64,000 bases of DNA from Vitis vinifera (taxonomy: Eukaryota; Streptophyta; Magnoliopsida; Vitales; Vitaceae), in NCBI RefSeq assembly GCF_030704535.1, contig NC_081821.1, positions 6,711,001 through 6,775,000 on the forward strand. The letters are read 5' to 3'. This document shows positions 16,801 to 25,337 of the stretch, piece after piece (the first letter of the stretch is position 1; every line of letters begins with the position of its first letter). The position numbers and the translations under genes were made by a program. The notes under the pieces were generated by a model. It worked only from the letters and a program-made list of their open reading frames with translations. It was not told the origin of the DNA and searched no databases.

Positions 16801-16893
16801 GTGAGGGCATCGGAGCCGCACACACCATCTGACGGGATTGTCGGAGGACTTAGCACCACCCAGGAGGCCGAGCTTCAGCGCCTTGTCCAGTAG
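13855..16893 (+). CDS. Gag, protease and G-patch-like region of the Tat element
   Basis: The 1012-residue frame starts at the first ATG after the leader and ends at TAG 16891-16893. A coiled N-terminal part and a Pro-rich stretch (about 45-60) precede a retrotransposon Gag domain (about 130-260; AAQRWFASLE and FLRQFSFN are visible). A zinc-knuckle-like CX2HX4HX4C motif (starting CAYHQGPGH) is at about 457-470. The protease active site reads LLDNGSA at about 740, with DNG where DSG or DTG is usual, followed by LLLGRPWIH. Near 905-945 the pattern PGMGLGRRQHG...FGLGF resembles a G-patch, known beside proteases in some plant gypsy elements. Reverse transcriptase continues in the same frame after the TAG, so this was, or is read as, one polyprotein. 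Confidence 0.88.
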   Translation: MDQQVVTVDQFTVAMASIQEALASLRQEIGGQQVRPPTVQDETPYDSHPPPPPPPVPSVHQASPYVLHGHSEIAPPVVAQVVVADDKHARMDRIEQCMRQMRVSDGSVVWDDFGGMPVASLPAKFRMPDIERYTGIGCPRLHLRLYSTVMRAHGLDEPQMITLFPLSLSGAAQRWFASLESSRRRTWDDLAQEFLRQFSFNTVVDVSRRELEALRQRTEESVSSFISRWRGKIAEIVDRPSERDQIQMVLRSLQPRIARHVVGVPFADFGSLVMALYDVEDGISRGLWADSSFSDVKGNKPFIGPRPTEVGVINSSSQRPLRRHQPIPQFSEPHSSYASHQYRPRAPRPTFDQTYQTQTLVLPSYANQGIERPAVSYTATGQPCYAAQFTAKPAAPYPRPGAQQTSAPFALRTQRQFSQIGMPLSQALRKLTEAGLLTALTPRPLPQPIPAQFRMDLHCAYHQGPGHETDRCTALRHAIQDLIDQGLVRLGQPSVTTNPLPTHTTHAVPPPAGGIHFLDFDETDDHVHMLSWDDPDPEPIMPAGIYETSGVTLEPQMPAPFRLVPEAAFVQAATSEPLTFTRYSVQAPYILIPDVEEVRAPHVDISQTPDIQYILRGGRVMRQPPPAAARPVEGTSASQEEVRAEDNEILRQLQSTQARISIWSLLASSSTHRDALTRALSQIRVDTTTTPEELIHMMTVGRATCIVFSDDDLPPEGSDHTRPLYISVGCSGRRVPSVLLDNGSALNVCPLATAIALGYAPSDFGPSTQTVRAYDSTRREVMSTLEIELLIGPATFVAVFQVLRIPTSFNLLLGRPWIHRAGAIPSSLHQKVKFIHGGQVVVVQSMGDMFIAAEPVLEISHTDDDLFLTGFTFDEVQTVEIEDFCRDFVAMSFDQHGSTVVLDIMRSMSYLPGMGLGRRQHGPSKFIAIPDHDVPFGLGFIPTEADYLYMARLRKERVRARLTHTPFYYPMCPYTRSLADYFVRASEPHTPSDGIVGGLSTTQEAELQRLVQ

Positions 16894-19317
16894 TTACGAT
16901 TGAGAGATGGAGCCCCTGGTCCTTCGACTTCTGTGTTGATTGCTCCTTCTTCTCCGGATCGCACGAGCCTTATGACGCTTTGTTTTCCTGATGAGACCGA
17001 TGAGCATGGGACCCTTGCTGAGGTCGGAGACGTAGTGGACGGAGCTGCCCCACATGACGAGTACATCGACGAGATGCTCGCCCTGAGCCTGAGCCAGATT
17101 GAGGAGACTATTCAGCCTGGGCTTGCTTCATCATTTGATCTCTTCGGGGTATTCGTCATCGAGCTTGCTGAGGAGAGCCTGACTGCCCCTGCTCTGGAGT
17201 CTGCTGAGGACCTTATACCTTTTGATGATTTGATTGATAGCCATGTTGGCATTGTTGAGGGAGCGTCCGACTTTGTGGACCCACCTCTTTCATTTGACGT
17301 TCTGTCGGGGTTCGTCTCCCGTTCTGACTATGTTTCCGACTTTTCATCTATGGATTTGAGCATTTTTGAGTATCTGCCTGTCTCTTGTGATATTGATTTA
17401 TCTGCACCATCTTCACCCACATCACAGATTCTTGATATTGATGATGAGATTGCACAGCATGACTCAGATGATGACTCATCTTCTGTTTCCGATTCGGATC
17501 CCGTTGATCAGAGGGTTTCACCTACTGTAGGAGACACAGAGATTGTCGATTTTGGCACGGCAGATCAGCCTAAGGAGTTGAGGATCGGGTCAGATCTATC
17601 TACAGATGAGAGGGACAGCCTCATCCAGTTGCTCAGAGCATATTTGGACGTTTTCGCATGGTCCTATGAGGACATGCCGGGCCTTGATCCATCCATCGTC
17701 CAGCATCGTTTGCCACTTCTGCCCCATGCCAGACCGGTTAAGCAGAAGTTGAGACGATTGCACCCTCGTTGGAGCTTGCAGGTGAAAGAGGAGATTCAGA
17801 AGCAGCTCAGTGTAGGATTTCTATCAGTGGTCGAGTACCCGGAGTGGCTGGCCAATGTCGTCCCTGTTCCCAAAAAGGACGGCAAAGTGAGAGTCTGTGT
17901 TGATTTCCGAGATCTCAACAAGGCCAGTCCTAAGGATGATTTTCCTCTCCCACACATCGACATGTTAGTTGACAGTACAGCAGGTCACTCGATGTTGTCC
18001 TTTATGGACGGATTTTCCGGGTACAGTCAGATCTTGATGGCTCCAGAGGACATGGAGAAGACGTCCTTCATTACCGAGTGGGGTACTTATTGCTATAGAG
18101 TCATGCCATTCGGATTGAAGAACGCAGGAGCCACATATCAGAGAGCAGCGACCACCCTCTTCCATGACATGATGCATCGGGATGTCGAGGTTTATGTAGA
18201 CGACATGATAGTGAAATCCCGAGGTAGATCAGATCACTTAGCAGCCTTGGAGAGGTTCTTTGAGAGGATCCGACAGTTCAGATTGAGACTAAATCCCAAG
18301 AAGTGCACTTTTGGAGTGACTTCTGGGAAACTCTTGGGATACATGGTCAGTGAGCGAGGCATAGAGGTAGATCCGGACAAGATTAGAGCCATCCTTGACA
18401 TGCCTGCACCGAGGACCGAGAGGGAGGTCAGAGGCTTCCTGGGCAGACTTCAGTACATCAGCAGATTCATTGCTAGATTGACAGACATTTGTGAGCCCAT
18501 TTTCCGACTCTTGAGGAAGAGTCAACCTACTGTTTGGGATGATCAGTGTCAGCGCGCATTTGAGAGGATCAGAAAGTACTTGTTGTTGCCTCCAGTGTTG
18601 GCGCCTCCTACACCAGGTCGTCCTTTACTCCTATACTTATCAGTCTCAGATTTGGCTTTGGGATGCATGTTGGCTCAGCTCGATGATTCGGGCAAGGATC
18701 GAGCCATTTATTATCTGAGTAAGAGGATGCTAGATTACGAGACGAGATACGTCATGATTGAGCGCTACTGCTTGGCATTGGTTTGGGCCACTCGCCGATT
18801 GAGACATTACATGACCGAGTATTCAGTGTATTTGATATCTCGTCTTGATCCTCTGAGATATTTGTTTGACAGGCCCGCTCTAGTTGGTCGCCTTATGAGA
18901 TGGCTAGTACTTTTGACTGAGTTTGACATCCATTATGTCACTCAGAAGTCCATCAGAGGGAGCATTGTCGCAGATCACTTAGCCTCATTACCAGTTTCTG
19001 ATGCCAGAGCTATTGATGATGACTTCCCAGACGAGGATGTCGCAGCTGTGACTAGTCTGTCGGGTTGGCGCATGTACTTTGATGGTGCAGCCAACCATTC
19101 TGGATACGGGATAGGTGTTTTGTTGATATCCCCTCATGGTGATCACATTCCCAGATCTGTTCGTTTGGCATTCTCGGATCGACATCCGGCCACGAACAAC
19201 ATTGTTGAGTATGAGGCATGTATCTTGGGGTTAGAGACAGCTCTCGAGCTTGGGATTAGACAGATGGAGGTGTTTGGTGACTCCAATCTGGTATTGAGAC
19301 AGATTCAGGGCGAGTAG
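16894..19317 (+). CDS. Reverse transcriptase and RNase H of the Tat element
   Basis: Same frame as gag, between TAG 16891-16893 and TAG 19315-19317. The first ~270 residues are acidic linker. Reverse transcriptase follows: WLANVVPVPKKDGKVR, then the FRDLNKA block, then MPFGLKNAGATYQR, with catalytic YVDD at 18193-18204. A first RNase H (ALGCMLAQLDD, AIYYLSKRM) spans about 18600-18830 and looks degenerate. A second RNase H begins near 19063 (MYFDGAANHSGYG with catalytic Asp, then EYEACILGLE with Glu, then FGDSN with Asp) and is cut by the second TAG after QIQGE. This second copy is the extra, archaeal-like type known in Tat elements. No start codon is apparent, so expression would need read-through or an intact parental copy. 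Confidence 0.9.
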   Translation, partial: LRLRDGAPGPSTSVLIAPSSPDRTSLMTLCFPDETDEHGTLAEVGDVVDGAAPHDEYIDEMLALSLSQIEETIQPGLASSFDLFGVFVIELAEESLTAPALESAEDLIPFDDLIDSHVGIVEGASDFVDPPLSFDVLSGFVSRSDYVSDFSSMDLSIFEYLPVSCDIDLSAPSSPTSQILDIDDEIAQHDSDDDSSSVSDSDPVDQRVSPTVGDTEIVDFGTADQPKELRIGSDLSTDERDSLIQLLRAYLDVFAWSYEDMPGLDPSIVQHRLPLLPHARPVKQKLRRLHPRWSLQVKEEIQKQLSVGFLSVVEYPEWLANVVPVPKKDGKVRVCVDFRDLNKASPKDDFPLPHIDMLVDSTAGHSMLSFMDGFSGYSQILMAPEDMEKTSFITEWGTYCYRVMPFGLKNAGATYQRAATTLFHDMMHRDVEVYVDDMIVKSRGRSDHLAALERFFERIRQFRLRLNPKKCTFGVTSGKLLGYMVSERGIEVDPDKIRAILDMPAPRTEREVRGFLGRLQYISRFIARLTDICEPIFRLLRKSQPTVWDDQCQRAFERIRKYLLLPPVLAPPTPGRPLLLYLSVSDLALGCMLAQLDDSGKDRAIYYLSKRMLDYETRYVMIERYCLALVWATRRLRHYMTEYSVYLISRLDPLRYLFDRPALVGRLMRWLVLLTEFDIHYVTQKSIRGSIVADHLASLPVSDARAIDDDFPDEDVAAVTSLSGWRMYFDGAANHSGYGIGVLLISPHGDHIPRSVRLAFSDRHPATNNIVEYEACILGLETALELGIRQMEVFGDSNLVLRQIQGE

Positions 19318-20808
19318 AAGACTAGAGATGTGAAGCTTAGGCCTTACCACGCGTATTTAGAGCTACTGGTCGCGAGATTTGAGGATTTGAGATATACACA
19401 TCTGCCTAGAGCGCAGAACCAGTTTGCTGATGTTTTAGCTACTCTAGCTTCCATGATCGACATTCCCGCTGATGCCACTGTTCGCCCTTTGTTGATTGAG
19501 TCGAGATCTGCTCCTGCGTATTGTTGTTTGATTGATGATATGGAGATAGACGATGGTTTGCCCTGGTATCATGACATATATCACTTTTTGAGACTCGGCG
19601 TATATCCTGAGGCCGCCACGACCAAGGATAGGAGGGCATTGAGACAGTTGGCCACCCGATTCGTGATTTGTGGTGAGACGCTATATAGGCGATCAACTGA
19701 CGGGATGCTATTATTGTGTTTAGACCGCGCCTCTGCCGATCGAGTGATGAGAGAGGTTCATGCGGGAGTTTGCGGACCACATATGGGAGGACATATGTTG
19801 GCTCGTAAGATCATGAGGACTGGCTATTTTTGGTTGACTATGGAGACAGATTGTTGCCAGTTCGTTCAGAGATGTCCCGAGTGTCAGATACATGGAGATC
19901 TCATTCACGTGCCGCCCTCGGAGTTGCATGCATTGACTTCACCATGGCCGTTTTCAGTATGGGGTATCGATATCATCGGGAAGATTTCACCGAAATCTTC
20001 CAGTGGTCATGAGTTCATCTTGGTTGCTATCGATTACTTCACCAAGTGGGTGGAGGCTGCTTCGTATGCGAGATTGACATCATCTGGAGTTGCCAGTTTC
20101 ATTAGATCACACATCATTTGTCACTACGGAGTCCCCCACGAGCTGATCTCGGATAGAGGGGTACATTTCAGAGCAGAGGTTGACACCTTAGTACAGAGAT
20201 ACAGCATCCGGCATCATAGATCGACTGCGTACAGGCCGCAGACGAATGGGGCAGTAGAGGCCGCGAATAAGAATATTAAGAGGATATTGCGGAAGATGGT
20301 TGAGACTTCTCGGGATTGGTCGGAGAAGCTCCCTTTCGCATTATGGGCATATCGGACTTCTTTTCGCACCTCTACAGGAGCCACACCCTATTCATTGGTG
20401 TACGGCATGGAGGCAGTGCTACCTGTTGAGATTGAGATGGGATCATTGAGAGTAGCACTAGAGCAGCAGATTCCCGAGACGGATTGGGCTCAGGCTCGAT
20501 TTGATCAGCTCAATCTCCTAGATGAGAGGAGATTGAGAGCAGCAGACCACGTTCGTGCATATCAGAGGAAGATGGCCCGCGCTTTCAAAAAACGGGTCAA
20601 GCCGAGACCACTGCATGTGGGTGATTTAGTCTTGAGAGTCATCAGAGGATTGATCAGAGATCCTAGAGGGAAGTTCAGACCCAGTTGGAGCGGACCTTAT
20701 TTCATCAGGGAGTTGACTCTAGAGGGCGCTGCATGGTTGATGGATTTAGATGGAAACCAGTTCTCAGAGCCGACTAATGTGGATCAGCTAAAGAGGTACT
20801 ATGTTTGA
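19318..20808 (+). CDS. Second RNase H end and integrase of the Tat element
   Basis: Continues in the same frame after TAG 19315-19317 and ends at TGA 20806-20808. The first ~50 residues finish the second RNase H (LRYTHLPRAQNQFADVLATL, with its last Asp). Integrase follows: an HHCC zinc-binding module (HAGVCGPHMGGH through CPEC, about 19755-19885), then the catalytic core with D in WGIDIIG (19969-19971), D in LISDRG, and E in NGAVEAANK. A C-terminal module carries WSGPYFIREL, a GPY/F-type motif. All three catalytic acids are present. No chromodomain follows, in keeping with a non-chromovirus Tat element. Confidence 0.9.
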   Translation, partial: KTRDVKLRPYHAYLELLVARFEDLRYTHLPRAQNQFADVLATLASMIDIPADATVRPLLIESRSAPAYCCLIDDMEIDDGLPWYHDIYHFLRLGVYPEAATTKDRRALRQLATRFVICGETLYRRSTDGMLLLCLDRASADRVMREVHAGVCGPHMGGHMLARKIMRTGYFWLTMETDCCQFVQRCPECQIHGDLIHVPPSELHALTSPWPFSVWGIDIIGKISPKSSSGHEFILVAIDYFTKWVEAASYARLTSSGVASFIRSHIICHYGVPHELISDRGVHFRAEVDTLVQRYSIRHHRSTAYRPQTNGAVEAANKNIKRILRKMVETSRDWSEKLPFALWAYRTSFRTSTGATPYSLVYGMEAVLPVEIEMGSLRVALEQQIPETDWAQARFDQLNLLDERRLRAADHVRAYQRKMARAFKKRVKPRPLHVGDLVLRVIRGLIRDPRGKFRPSWSGPYFIRELTLEGAAWLMDLDGNQFSEPTNVDQLKRYYV

Positions 20809-22200
20809 GACCATGGTCGCAGGATGGGTGGCCATCATTTCGGTTAGCCATATCCCTTTGTCCCTCTTCTGATATATATAGTCCATTGCTAGCCCATTTG
20901 AGCCTCGCGCGCGCATTATAGCCTTTCTTTTTTATTGCCTTGCTCACACTTTCTCACCGGGATAGGGGCCCTCTAGTGGATGTCTGCATTGTTTAGGAGT
21001 TTCACGAGCCTTGGACCTAGGGGTGCATTCTCCTCATTATATTCTCTATATGTTTGCATCACTGCATTTTCATCTCACCTCATCAGTTGTGTTATTCGTC
21101 TCATCTTATTTACCCTGTTTACTGCTCATTTGCATCATTTTCTTCCACCCTGAGTGGTGATCCTCCTCAGTTCACTACATAGGGGGTAGTCATGTCATTT
21201 CCACTATCTATCCTACGGACGTTGGTCCAGGGATCCTTAGTTTGAGAAAGTCACATCATCAGAGAGAGTTCATATTACATTGACATTTGAGAGTATGTTA
21301 TCCTTTTTTGATGTCATCTTTGGGGATTTCTTGGTTGCATTCAGAGCATGTATACTTATGTAAAAAAAAAAAAAAAAAAAAAAAAAAACATGTGTGCATT
21401 GTTATCTATCACTGAGTATGTATTGATATTCGAGGGTCACTTGATTGATCGTGTTTGTTGGCGGGAGTTCGTATGTGAGCTTCCCGGGATCCCTCAGGCT
21501 TTGTATTCATTTTGTTGCATATTTTGTGAGCGAGATGAGTGACTTTCTCTTAGGAGCTCTGGGTCATTGTCCATTCCATCATTATGTTCGTAGTTGACAT
21601 GACTTCCCTGCATATATGATCTGAGTTGATCATCACTCCTTTTGATGTTATTCACTTCATTATCATCGTCCTCTTTTTCGCTTCTGATTCGTCATTCTCA
21701 CTTCACCTCTTATTCTTTTCTTACCACGACCCATCTCGGGTTTGATATTCCCTTCGTATCACCATTACATATCTCATTATCAGTTTGATTTGCTTCACTT
21801 GTTTCCTCATTGACATCATATTCACATTAGACACCCTCAGGTCCAGGGCTCACAGGATTTTCTGTACATGTTGCATTTCACACACGAGGGCATGGGTTTT
21901 GATCATTGTGTATTTGAGCTTAGTTTCCCTTCGTTTCTATCACCCTATCACCCTAGCCTACATTACGTCCTGTGTCTTAAGACCACCCTGAGGCCATGGG
22001 ATCAGATATCGTCTTCTACGGCTTCTATGTGGACAGGTGTTTGAGATTCGGTTGACATCCAGATATTTGCCATGCATCTTCTTCTGGGAGACACTTCTCA
22101 GATGTTTAGATCCGTTTCGACCGTGTTTGGATTACCAGGATCACGTGTTTGATGAGGGATGATTCGATGTCACCTGTTTTTCCTGGTTTGTCGCACGTCA
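20809..22200 (+). other. First part of the 3' untranslated region of the Tat element
   Basis: Non-coding DNA after integrase. It includes a 27-base A run at 21362-21388, and the rest is T-rich with no recognisable motif. Short frames here have no family resemblance. Long 3' non-coding regions are usual for Tat relatives. Confidence 0.6.
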
Positions 22201-23075
22201 GATGCCATACTGGGGCATATTCCATTTCGGAGGATCTTTATGGATTTTCGCAGAGGTCACATGTTCTAGGATAGATGATTCCATGCTATCTGATCTCCGA
22301 CCTATCCTACATTTCGATGCCATACAGGGGCATATTTCCGTTCGGATGAGATTTACAGATCATGAGGGAGTTGCGTGCTTATCCTTATTTGCGAGATGTA
22401 TGCAGGGATGATGATATATTCGCTATCCTCGCGATGATTCCTTAGTGGAGCCTATCGAGAGCCATCTAGCCAGTTGCAGGCATAGATGATTTGAGCTCAT
22501 CTGATTTTTCGACATGTTACATTTCTGATGCCACACTGGGGCATATTCCCCATCTTGATCGAGATTTATAGATCCCCACTGGTTTACATGATCATCCACG
22601 GTTATGAGATACGCGCCAGATTGATGATTGATTTCATTTTGTCCTGATATTCCGAGGAGCCTTTCTTGACTCGTTCAGCCAGATTCATACTCTTTGATAT
22701 AGTCGTGATTCCTGGATGGGGTTATCTTAGGTGCATGGATTTCCCGCGTCATCATTTCAGTGGGGTACATATCAGATCTATTACGCGTCCCATCGGTGCT
22801 ATTCTCGGGTTATCATAACAGATCTGATACATCTGATGCCATACTGGGGCATATTTCCCTCATTTAGCCGTGGAGGCGATCGTTCTCTCACATGTCCATC
22901 ACAGCTTCCATCACTCGGCCGAGATATATTGTATTCGCCTCATTGACCATTATTCCTGAGCTCTTCATCGATATGAGCTCTCAGCGGAGCGTCGTTCGAG
23001 ACTCGTAGAGTCCCTTTCAGCCATTTCTAGCAGTTTGAGATTTGCAGCGGCATGCCACACTGGGGCATATTTCCC
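22201..23075 (+). repeat. Five dispersed polypurine-tract-like motifs (GGGGCATATT)
   Basis: GGGGCATATT occurs at 22212, 22327, 22538, 22846 and 23062, each in a GATGCCATACTGGGGCATAT-like context. Spacings are 115, 211, 308 and 216 bp, close to multiples of about 105 bp, and flanks share GAGATTTATAGATC phrases. This suggests an old, eroded tandem array. The motif equals the core of the real polypurine tract at 25323-25337. Confidence 0.75.
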
Positions 23076-23089
23076 CCTCATCGTTTCCT

Positions 23090-23815
23090 TGCAGTCTGGC
23101 GTTCAGAGCCGCCGTTCATTCACGGTTTACGACATTCAGAGTCGCATCCTCGGTTTCGACGTTCAGAGTCGTTATCACTTCTCAGTGTGACGTTCAGAGC
23201 CATCATCACTACTTCTCTTAGTTTCGGCGTTCAGAGCTATCATCGATTTTCAGATCGACATTCAGAGTCACATCCTCGGTTTCGGCGTTCAGAGTCGTTA
23301 TCACTTCTCAGTTTGACGTTCAGAGTCATCATCATCACTTTTCAGTTTCGGCGTTCAGAGCCATCATCGGTTTTCAGATCGACATTCAGAGTCCCCTCCT
23401 TGGTTTCGGCGTTCAGAGTCGTTATCGCTTCTCAGCTTCGGTGTTCAGAGCCATCATCACTACTTCTCTCAGTTTCGGCGTTCAGAGCCGTCATCGGTTC
23501 TCAGATCGACGTTCAGAGTCGCGTTCTCGTTTTCGGCGTTCAGAGTCGTTATCACTTCTCAGCTTCGGCGTTCAGAGCCGTCATCGGTTTTCAGATCGAC
23601 TTTCAGAGTCGCGTCTTCGGTTTCGGCGTTCAGAGTCGTTATCACTTCTCAGTTTGACGTTCAGAGTCATCATCATCACTTCTCAGTTTCGGCGTTCAGA
23701 GCTATCATTGGTTTTCAGATCGACAGTCAGAGTCGCATCCTCGGTTTCGGCGTTCAGAGTCGTTATCACTTCTCAATTTGACGTTTAGAGTCATCATCAT
23801 CACTTTTTAGTTTCG
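23090..23815 (+). repeat. Tandem array A, units with GTTCAGAG core
   Basis: Repeats of 30-40 bp built on GGCGTTCAGAGCC or GACGTTCAGAGTC, arranged in higher-order blocks of roughly 90-127 bp marked by TCAGATCGAC. A 201-residue frame across it encodes only a repeated peptide and is a by-product of the array. Confidence 0.9.
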
Positions 23816-23829
23816 ACGTCCAGATCCAT

Positions 23830-24390
23830 TATCATCATCTCGCTTAGGCTTCCAGAGTCATTACTATCATCTTGTTTAGGCTTCCAGAGCCACCACCGTC
23901 ATCTTGTTTAGGCTTCCAGAGCCATTGCTATCATCTTGTTTAGGCTTCCAGAGTCATTATCATCATCTTGCTTAGGCTTCCAGAGCCATTACCGTCATCT
24001 TGTTTAGGCTTCCAGAGCCATTACCGTCATCTTGTTTAGGCTTCCAGAGCCATTGCTATCATCTTGTTTAGGCTTCCAGAGTCATTATCATCATCTTGCT
24101 TAGGCTTCCAGAGCCATTACCGCCATCTTGTTTAGGCTTCCAGAGCCATTACCGTCATCTTGTTTAGGCTTCCAGAGCCATTGCTATCATCTTGTTTAGG
24201 CTTCCAGAGTCATTATCATCATCTTGTTTAGGCTTCCAGAGCCATTACCGTCATCTTGTTTAGGCTTCCAGAGCCATTATTGTCATCTTGTTTAGGCTTC
24301 CAGAGCCATTACCGTCATCTTGTTTAGGCTTCCAGAGCCATTACTATCATCTTGTTTAGGCTTGCAGAGTCGTTACTGTCGGTTTGTTTA
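23830..24390 (+). repeat. Tandem array B, ~17 copies of a 32 bp unit
   Basis: Regular 32 bp units starting GGCTTCCAGAGCCATTACCG and ending TTGTTTA. The period is exact between 24007 and 24039. Copies differ at a few fixed positions (CATTACCGTC, CATTGCTATC, CATTATCATC), and these variants recur in the same order, pointing to amplification of multi-unit blocks. Confidence 0.93.
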
Positions 24391-24860
24391 GGCTTCCAGA
24401 GCTGTTATTTTCTAGTTTAGTTTTTAGAGTTAGTTTTTTTGGTTGGCTTCCAGAGCTGTTGTTTTCTAGCTTAGTTTTTAGAGTTAGTTTTTGGTTTGCT
24501 TACAGAGCTGTTATTTTCTAGTTTAATTTTTAGAGTTAGTTCTTGGTTTGCTTCCAGAGCTGTTTGTTTTCTAGTTTAGTTTTTAGAGTTAGTTTTTGGT
24601 TTGCTTACACAGCTGTTATTTCCTAGTTTAGTTCTTATAGTTAGTTTTTGGTTTGCTTCCAGAGCTGTTTGTTTTCTAGTTTAGTTTTTAGAGTTAGTTT
24701 TTGGTTTGCTTACACAGCTGTTATTTCCTAGTTTAGTTCTTAGAGTTAGTTTTTGGTTTGCTTTCAGAGCTGTTATTCTCAATTTAGCATTTAGAGTTAG
24801 TTTTTGGTTGGCTTCCAGAGCTGTTGTTTCCTAGTTTAGTGTTTAGAGTCAGTCTTGTCA
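24391..24860 (+). repeat. Tandem array C, ~9 copies of a ~52 bp unit
   Basis: Units of 51-53 bp carry GCTTCCAGAGCTGTTATTTT, then CTAGTTTAGTTTTTAGAG, then TTAGTTTTTGGTTT. It follows array B directly and shares the TTCCAGAGC core, so the arrays look related. Confidence 0.9.
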
Positions 24861-25322
24861 TGCAGAGTCACAGCTCCTAGCATTCCTATTCAGTGGCGTT
24901 GCGCGTCTCACCTTCATTTGGATTTACACTTGTTCTTGTCCTCCTCACTTCGTTACCTTGTGCTTATCGTGTATTCATCATGTAGTCCACATAGGGCAGT
25001 CTCCTTTAGACGCATTCTTGTCCGTACCCCAGGGTGGTTCGACCGTTACTCACCTCTAGCATTTGGTTTTTCGAGTCACTTTCGGGAGACATCTTAGAGG
25101 GAGCTTGGATCCTTAGTATGGCTGCAGAGGCATTTTGTGACATCATTTCTCTTTTAGGATTAGAGCCTTTGTGTTCATCTACTAGCCTGGGTGACTTTGC
25201 GTTTCACCAGTGTCCCTATGGGGGTCTCTTTGATTCTTCGGTAGAGTTCACTTCATTCCACTCACTATTCACACTTACTTTTCACTTCAGTGTTCATATC
25301 TCTTACACTCGTGAACTCTACC
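24861..25322 (+). other. Unique tail of the 3' untranslated region
   Basis: Non-repetitive sequence between array C and the polypurine tract. It holds short frames with no recognisable product. Confidence 0.6.
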
Positions 25323-25337
25323 GAAGAGGGGCATATT
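25323..25337 (+). other. Polypurine tract
   Basis: GAAGAGGGGCATATT directly abuts the 3' LTR. The purine run GAAGAGGGG is the expected primer for plus-strand synthesis. Its GGGGCATATT half is the motif repeated at 22212-23073. Confidence 0.8.

Noticed and set aside
23052..23788. Long frames of 201 and 115 residues with repeating SESHPRFRRSESLS-type peptides
   Set aside because: They follow from the tandem array being nearly free of stops in two frames. There is no start context, domain or conservation argument.
23830..24390. Regular 32 bp direct repeats that at first glance resemble a CRISPR array
   Set aside because: The repeats are directly adjacent with no unique spacers, and they lie in the 3' region of a plant retrotransposon.
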